Position numbers and translations under genes: made by a program. Of a stretch of 35,171 nt of DNA, positions 30,610 to 35,171 are shown piece after piece (the stretch's first letter is position 1; the number at the start of each line of letters is the position of its first letter). This stretch comes from Eubacterium sp. AF22-9. Lineage in GTDB: Bacteria > Bacillota > Clostridia > Lachnospirales > Lachnospiraceae. Under the pieces are notes generated by a model, which had not been told where the DNA came from, searched no databases, and saw only the letters and a program-made list of their open reading frames with translations. The stretch is taken from the NCBI GenBank assembly GCA_003458705.1, contig QRVH01000024.1:1-35171 (forward strand), written 5' to 3'.

Positions 30610-30850
30610 TATTCATTGCCTCACTTTCAACAATCTCTTTTACCATCTCTACATATACTTTTTTAATTGGTTCGTGTCTGGGTATTGTAATTGGCTGACA
30701 GCCTGGTTTCCTAAATGTATAATGACTGCTTCCACTCCTCGGCGCATTCATTTTATAACCATAGCTTTCCATTACTTTTCTTAATTCATCAAAACGAATA
30801 TCCTTTGATAAATTAGATATTCTCATTAATAATTTATCCCATTTGGACAT
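30596..30850 (-). CDS. hicA: HicA-family mRNA interferase toxin
   Basis: An 84-residue toxin with the double-stranded-RNA-binding-like fold of HicA. SGSSHYTFRKPG contains the catalytic His, and TIPRHEPIKKVYVEMVKEI is the characteristic C-terminal part. HicA cleaves mRNA and stops translation when HicB is lost. AGGGGGTATTTGTA precedes the ATG, giving strong translation. The toxin gene comes first, the usual order for hicAB. The N-terminus SKWDKLLMRISNLSKDIRFD is a few residues longer than typical. Confidence 0.93.
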   Translation of the reverse strand: MSKWDKLLMRISNLSKDIRFDELRKVMESYGYKMNAPRSGSSHYTFRKPGCQPITIPRHEPIKKVYVEMVKEIVESEAMNNENA

Positions 30851-30870
30851 TACAAATACCCCCTATCTAT

Positions 30871-30899
30871 ATTATATATGGTGTCATATACGGTGTCAA
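30871..30899 (-). promoter_or_regulatory. hicAB promoter with tandem operator repeats
   Basis: Minus-strand TTGACA (30899-30894) and TATAAT (30876-30871) are both perfect consensus with a 17-bp spacer. On + the heptamer GGTGTCA occurs at 30880-30886 and 30892-30898, 12 bp apart, covering the spacer and -35, a likely HicB binding site for autoregulation. Confidence 0.88.
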
Positions 30900-31008
30900 T
30901 CTATTTCGAAATTATCTCATGTAATTGTATATGTATATTATCATTATTTTATATCATATTCAATATATCATATATAAACATTTTATTAAGTATAGTATCC
31001 ATCCGTAT

Positions 31009-31037
31009 TTGACCACAACCGCCCCCAGTGCTATATT
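31009..31037 (+). promoter_or_regulatory. Promoter of the Eis-like acetyltransferase gene
   Basis: TTGACC (31009-31014), a 17-bp spacer and TATATT (31032-31037) lie 39 nt before the chosen ATG. Confidence 0.75.
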
Positions 31038-31076
31038 ATGTACAAAAAACGCGCATACAGAAAAGGAACAAACGCA

Positions 31077-32291
31077 ATGAGCAGAAATGATGAAAACAAT
31101 TATACACTGCGTCCTCTTACTATAGATGACGCTGAAGAATACAATGCACTCTTAAGATATGCCTTTCAGGTAACAGAACAGGAGCTTGCTGAGACAGGCT
31201 GGAAGGATGATGAGATTACCCAGTCCAAATTCCCAGTTCTTCAAAGAGCTGATGTACTTGGCTGCTTCAATGGTAATGATCTGATTGCACAGTTTGCGGT
31301 GTATCCACTTGATATGAACATTTACGGTGTTAAATACAGCGTAGGCTTCGTTACAAGCGTATGTACTTATCCTGAATACACAGGACATGGAATTATGAAA
31401 AGACTGATGATTCAGAGCCTTATACGAATGAGAGATGCTCACAAATCATTTGCTTTGCTGTATCCTTATTCAATTCCATTATACCGTGGTCTTGGCTGGG
31501 AAATTATCTCTAACAAGATGACTTATACAATCAAGGATACACAGATTCCAAGAAAGCTTAATGAGCCCGGTTATGTCAGACGAGTTTCATGGGACGACAA
31601 AGAATTTAAAGAACTTCATACCAAATTTGCTGAAAAGACTCATGGCTGTCTATATAGAAATAACCTTGCATGGGAAGAATACTGGCGCTGGGACGAGGAC
31701 GACACTTCTGTTGCCATCTATTATTCTAAGGACGATGTTCCTTACGGATATATGGTATACATGATAAGTTCTGATGTCATGCATGTTAAAGAAATGATTT
31801 ATCTTAACCGCGAGGCACAGCTTGGCTTGTGGGAATTCATACACGCCCATGATTCAATGATTGACGAAGTGCGTGGAAACAACTACTACAGTGAGCCAAT
31901 CGCATTTGAACTCGATGACAGCGATATTAAAGAGACAATCCGCCCATACACAATGGGTCGAATTATTGATATCAGACAATTCTTTGCCAAATATGCATGC
32001 GACCCGGACGAGCCTTCTGTATGTATACGCTTCTACATTGAAGATGACCTCCTTGCATGGAACAACGGTTACTTTACATACCTTTTTGATAATGGAAAAT
32101 GTATTGAAACCGAACAGCAGCCTGATTACGAAGTATCCATGTCAATCGGCACATTAACTACATTAATGCTTGGTTACAAGACTGCTGAAAAGCTTCACGT
32201 CATGGACAAGATACAGGCATCAGATGAAGCTGTTGAACATCTGGATGACATACTTTTCCATAGAATTCCGTATGTGTCGGATTATATCTGA
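31077..32291 (+). CDS. Eis-like GNAT N-acetyltransferase
   Basis: A 404-residue protein of the enhanced-intracellular-survival (Eis) type: an N-terminal GNAT domain with the acetyl-CoA motif CTYPEYTGHGIMKRLM (~100-115), a second GNAT-like domain (ALLYPYSIPLYRGLGWE starts the linker), and a C-terminal SCP2-like domain (EQQPDYEVSMSIGTLTTLML). Eis-type enzymes acetylate amines, including aminoglycosides and lysines. The ATG at 31077 is chosen because AAAAGGA lies 9 nt upstream; an earlier in-frame ATG at 31038 begins right at the -10 box and would be a leaderless start. Length fits Eis (~400). Confidence 0.88.
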   Translation: MSRNDENNYTLRPLTIDDAEEYNALLRYAFQVTEQELAETGWKDDEITQSKFPVLQRADVLGCFNGNDLIAQFAVYPLDMNIYGVKYSVGFVTSVCTYPEYTGHGIMKRLMIQSLIRMRDAHKSFALLYPYSIPLYRGLGWEIISNKMTYTIKDTQIPRKLNEPGYVRRVSWDDKEFKELHTKFAEKTHGCLYRNNLAWEEYWRWDEDDTSVAIYYSKDDVPYGYMVYMISSDVMHVKEMIYLNREAQLGLWEFIHAHDSMIDEVRGNNYYSEPIAFELDDSDIKETIRPYTMGRIIDIRQFFAKYACDPDEPSVCIRFYIEDDLLAWNNGYFTYLFDNGKCIETEQQPDYEVSMSIGTLTTLMLGYKTAEKLHVMDKIQASDEAVEHLDDILFHRIPYVSDYI

Positions 32292-32320
32292 TTATGATGC
32301 TGATATGATTTTTTAACACA

Positions 32321-32351
32321 AAAGCCCATAGAATCTGCTTCTATGGGCTTT
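32321..32351. terminator. Bidirectional intrinsic terminator
   Basis: AAAGCCCATAGAA and TTCTATGGGCTTT form a perfect 13-bp stem with a TCTGC loop, between the acetyltransferase gene and the transporter remnant. Confidence 0.9.
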
Positions 32352-32374
32352 CCTATCAATTATTATTCAATTTC

Positions 32375-32755
32375 TCATTCCTTATAACCAATATTATTGT
32401 TACCAAAACATTTGTAATATGAAATACCTGTTAATTTCTCAATTACATTTCTTGTTTCCTCAGAAACGTCCTCTTTTCTACCACCTGCATGGACTCTGTC
32501 AAGCTCGTCAATGACAATCTTACACCTGTATAGAAGAATGGCAGTGGTGAATCCTTGCCAAGCATTCCGATGAAGAAGCATAAGCGGAATACCTGTAAGT
32601 ATAAAGAATCTTCTTCGTCCAAACTTCCTTCCAAGCTTAGTTCTGTAAAAGCTGTCTGTAATAAATCCCATCAAAGGATTAAGAATTACATCAAGATATG
32701 TTGCAATTGAAAATATAAGTGTAGCCTTAACAACCGACATATTACAAAATATCAA
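32375..32755 (-). pseudogene. Remnant of an MFS sugar:cation symporter (GPH family)
   Basis: The reading joins an N-terminal piece, DVILNPLMGFITDSFYRTKL and GRKFGRRRFFILTGIPLMLL, typical of the first TM hairpin of GPH/MelB-type symporters, to a C-terminal piece ELDRVHAGGRKEDVSEETRN...GYKE. About 300 internal residues are missing, and the junction region (HRNAWQGFTTAILLYRCK) looks out of frame. No ribosome binding site precedes the first Met. It is a deletion derivative and not functional as a transporter. Confidence 0.7.
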
Positions 32756-32824
32756 GTGTTAAAAAATAGAAAGTTTAATAAAAATGTGCTATAAAATATA
32801 TATCATTAACATTTGGGGGTATTT

Positions 32825-33505
32825 ATGTTAAATATTACAGAAAAATCAGAAGATGAAGCTGCTAAAGACTATGTACTCAGACAGCTTATTGACAACATTG
32901 TCCACACCAACCTGCTGCCGGGTCAGAAGCTTGAAGCACCTGAACTCTGCTCACTTATGCATGTCAGCAATAATCCTTTACGCGAGGCAGAATTAGAGCT
33001 TGCCCAGTCAAAGCTGATAGAGATAAAACCTAAGATTGGCGCATATGTATCATATGTCAATACAGATATCGTAGAACAGCTCCGCGACTTGCGCTGTGTA
33101 CTTGAGACGCAGCTTGCTGTTGAAGCATGCGATATACTGACAAAGAACCAGCTTGATTCCTTATATGAAAATGTAGCTTTATGGGAAATGTATATCAAAC
33201 GAGGTGATGAAGAAAAGATTTTCACACTTGATAAAGAATTTCACGGAAGCCTGTATAAAATGTGTGGCAAAACAGTTTGGTATAACCTTGTCGAAAGCAT
33301 GGCACCACATTTTGACAGAACTACAGTCTTAAGTTTCAGATGCAAGGAAACAGGAAGAATCTTAAAAGACCATGGTGAACTTGTAGCTGCCATCGAGAAG
33401 AAAGACAAAGAAAAAGCTGCCCATATATCACAGCGACATATGAGCAGATATTCTGAAAATATTGATGCAATCAGGAAAATGTTCCCTGAGTACTTTAATG
33501 ATTAA
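32825..33505 (+). CDS. GntR-family regulator with FCD domain
   Basis: A 226-residue regulator: an N-terminal winged helix (LRQLIDNIVHTNLLPGQKLE, then ELCSLMHVSNNPLREAELEL) and an FCD ligand domain with the metal-binding pattern LDKEFHGSLY, LKDHGELVAAI and ISQRHMSRY. FCD regulators sense carboxylate or sugar-acid metabolites, often with a bound metal. The ATG at 32825 follows TTGGGGGTATTT. It is divergent from the transporter remnant, whose loss may have orphaned this regulator. Its stop overlaps the convergent ABC-F stop by 3-4 nt. Confidence 0.9.
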   Translation: MLNITEKSEDEAAKDYVLRQLIDNIVHTNLLPGQKLEAPELCSLMHVSNNPLREAELELAQSKLIEIKPKIGAYVSYVNTDIVEQLRDLRCVLETQLAVEACDILTKNQLDSLYENVALWEMYIKRGDEEKIFTLDKEFHGSLYKMCGKTVWYNLVESMAPHFDRTTVLSFRCKETGRILKDHGELVAAIEKKDKEKAAHISQRHMSRYSENIDAIRKMFPEYFND

Positions 33506-35055
33506 ATACGTGTTGTCCACTTTCCACAGTCCCACACATCAGTCGCAAGACCATCGTAGAACTCCGGTTCGTGGCACACCATAAGTATACTGCCCTTATA
33601 TGCCATAAGGGCTCTTTTTAATTCATCCTTGGCATCCACATCAAGGTGGTTAGTAGGCTCATCAAGCACAAGAATGTTGCTCTCCCGGTTAATCAGCTTG
33701 CACAGACGCACCTTTGCCTGCTCTCCACCAGAAAGAACCTTAACCTTGCTCTCGATATGCTTGGTTGTAAGACCACATTTGGCAAGGGCTGAACGAACCT
33801 CATACTGTGTATATCCTGGAAATTCCTGCCATATCTCCTCAAGACATGTAGTTTCAATTCCAGCCGGAGTCTCCTGTTCGAAATATCCTATCTCAAGATA
33901 ATCGCCCTGCTCAACATCACCTGACAGAGGCTTGATAAGTCCTAATATACTCTTCAATAATGTAGATTTACCTATACCGTTAGCACCAGTAAGCACAATC
34001 TTCTGGCCTCGCTCCATCTCTAAGTTAAGCGGACTTGAAAGCGGCTCATCATAACCGATAACAAGGTCGTGTGTCTGGAAAATATATCTTCCCGGTGTTC
34101 TCGCAGTCTTGAAATTAAACTCTGGCTTTGGCTTCTCTGCTGCCAGCTCTATAATATCCATATTATCAAGCTTCTTCTGTCTCGACATCGCCATATTTCT
34201 TGTGGCAACCCTCGCCTTATTTCTTGCAACGAAATCCTTAAGCTCCGCAATCTCCTGCTGCTGCTTATTGTAAGCCGCCTCAAGCTGTGCCTTCTTCACG
34301 GCATACACCTTCTGGAAATTATCATAATCGCCTGTATAACGGTTCAGCTCCTGATTATCCATATGATAAATAACATTTATAACACTGTTAAGGAATGGAA
34401 TATCGTGCGATATCAGTATAAATGCGTTCTCATAGTCCTGCAGATATCTCTTAAGCCACTCAATATGCTCCTTATCAAGATAGTTAGTAGGCTCATCAAG
34501 AAGAAGGATGTCCGGTTTTTCAAGAAGCAGCTTGCCTAGCAGTACCTTAGTTCTCTGTCCGCCTGAAAGCTCAGTTACATCTTTATCAAGTCCAAGCTCA
34601 GATAGTCCCAATGCTCTTGCAACTTCCTCAACCTTCGCATCTATCATATAGAAATCATGCATTGTAAGAAGGTCCTGAATAGTTCCCGCTTCCGCCATCA
34701 GCTTGTCCATCTCTTCTGGTGATGCGTCGCCAAGCCCGGCATATATCTCATTCATCTGATTCTCCATGTCATACAGAAAGTCAAATGCTGATGCAAGCAC
34801 TGACTGGATTGTCATGCCCTTCTCAAGCACAGCATGCTGGTCGAGATATCCAACTCTGACATTCTTTGCCCACTCAACCTTTCCCTCGTCAGGCATAAGC
34901 TTGCCTGTTATTATATTCATAAATGTGGATTTACCTTCGCCGTTGGCTCCCACTAATCCAATCTTATCAAGCCTGTTAAGCTGGAAAGACACATTATTAA
35001 AAATCGCTCTGTCGCCAAATCCGTGTGTAAGTCCGGTTACTGTAAGTAAACTCAT
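33502..35055 (-). CDS. ABC-F family ATPase
   Basis: A 517-residue soluble protein of two ABC ATPase domains and no membrane segment. Domain 1 has VGANGEGKST, LSGGQRTKV and LLLDEPTNYLD. The linker ~240-300 (YAVKKAQLEAAYNKQQQEIA) is the charged P-site tRNA interaction motif of ABC-F proteins. Domain 2 has TGANGIGKSTLL, LSGGEQAKV and VLDEPTNHLD. ABC-F proteins act on ribosomes; housekeeping YbiT/EttA-like and antibiotic-protection members are hard to separate by eye. No long C-terminal extension is present, which favours the YbiT-like group. AAGGAAACACC precedes the ATG. Confidence 0.92.
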   Translation of the reverse strand: MSLLTVTGLTHGFGDRAIFNNVSFQLNRLDKIGLVGANGEGKSTFMNIITGKLMPDEGKVEWAKNVRVGYLDQHAVLEKGMTIQSVLASAFDFLYDMENQMNEIYAGLGDASPEEMDKLMAEAGTIQDLLTMHDFYMIDAKVEEVARALGLSELGLDKDVTELSGGQRTKVLLGKLLLEKPDILLLDEPTNYLDKEHIEWLKRYLQDYENAFILISHDIPFLNSVINVIYHMDNQELNRYTGDYDNFQKVYAVKKAQLEAAYNKQQQEIAELKDFVARNKARVATRNMAMSRQKKLDNMDIIELAAEKPKPEFNFKTARTPGRYIFQTHDLVIGYDEPLSSPLNLEMERGQKIVLTGANGIGKSTLLKSILGLIKPLSGDVEQGDYLEIGYFEQETPAGIETTCLEEIWQEFPGYTQYEVRSALAKCGLTTKHIESKVKVLSGGEQAKVRLCKLINRESNILVLDEPTNHLDVDAKDELKRALMAYKGSILMVCHEPEFYDGLATDVWDCGKWTTRI

Positions 35056-35089
35056 ATGGTGTTTCCTTTTCTTTTTTATATAAACTTAA

Positions 35090-35115
35090 GAGAGGCTATC
35101 AATTAATAACCTCTC
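35090..35115. other. Hairpin in the ABC-F upstream region
   Basis: GAGAGG (35090-35095) pairs with CCTCTC (35110-35115), with TAT/ATA inside. It lies ~35 nt upstream of the ABC-F start. It is either the terminator of an unseen neighbour (T-run on + after TGA) or part of an ABC-F leader. Confidence 0.4.
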
Positions 35116-35171
35116 AATGATTTTTAATTACAGTATCATACATTTAAAATATTAGCAATGCTTATTTGACA

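Noticed and set aside
30247-30850. Larger antiphage defence island around hicAB
   Set aside because: Flanking genes are a permease, a phosphoesterase and an acetyltransferase; no restriction, CBASS, retron or Abi-type component was seen.
1-35171. tRNA or rRNA genes
   Set aside because: No cloverleaf-like or rRNA-like segment was recognised on either strand by eye; a covariance scan could still find one.

Overview
The window most likely comes from a low-to-moderate G+C gut Firmicute of the Lachnospiraceae (Lachnospira/Roseburia-like). This is inferred from strong AAGGAGG ribosome binding sites, consensus sigma-A promoters, a CIRCE/HrcA element upstream of hsp20, and the families present. No tRNA or rRNA gene was seen, so the genus is not proven.

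Left end (1-~4620, + strand): the right-hand part of a filamentous-phage (inovirus-like) prophage. It carries a pIII-like adsorption/coat protein (5' end cut and disturbed by a 97-bp tandem duplication), a small pVI-like membrane protein, a Zot/pI-type ATPase, an intergenic region with a long inverted repeat and a 46-nt alternating purine-pyrimidine tract (likely origin or packaging region), a small protein, an HUH rolling-circle Rep, and an IS30-family DDE transposase that probably serves as the integrase. A palindrome-bearing motif occurs three times in this phage segment and was not seen elsewhere.

4.6-12.4 kb (mostly - strand): two nitroreductases, two small hypothetical genes (one frameshifted), a UvrD/PcrA helicase, a YgjP-type metallohydrolase, a YbaK-type deacylase, a 40-residue basic protein, a frameshifted hsp20 behind a CIRCE-overlapped promoter, and an arginase-family protein.

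12.4-21.1 kb (- strand): one lipid/polyketide operon read acpP - [five-unit 62-bp hairpin array] - fused ketosynthase/chain-length-factor-like protein - fabG - fabZ - fabD - accD - accA - flavoprotein - plsX - arginase-family protein. The 797-residue fusion has one complete ketosynthase and one ketosynthase-fold domain that has lost Cys-His-His. No enoyl reductase, fabH, accB or accC is present. It looks like a second, specialised type II FAS/PKS, and it is the best candidate here for an undescribed system.

21.3-35.1 kb: an esterase with its TetR regulator, a zinc-dependent phospholipase C-like protein, a chemoreceptor plus degenerate-GGDEF/EAL protein cassette enclosed by near-identical ~120-bp inverted repeats, a candidate small RNA, a metallophosphoesterase, an amino-acid permease directly behind a HicAB toxin-antitoxin pair, an Eis-like acetyltransferase, a degraded sugar-transporter remnant, a GntR/FCD regulator and an ABC-F ATPase.

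Several genes (pIII-like, 5.3-kb hypothetical, hsp20, plsX) are each broken by one small indel. This pattern fits uncorrected sequencing errors at least as well as biological decay.
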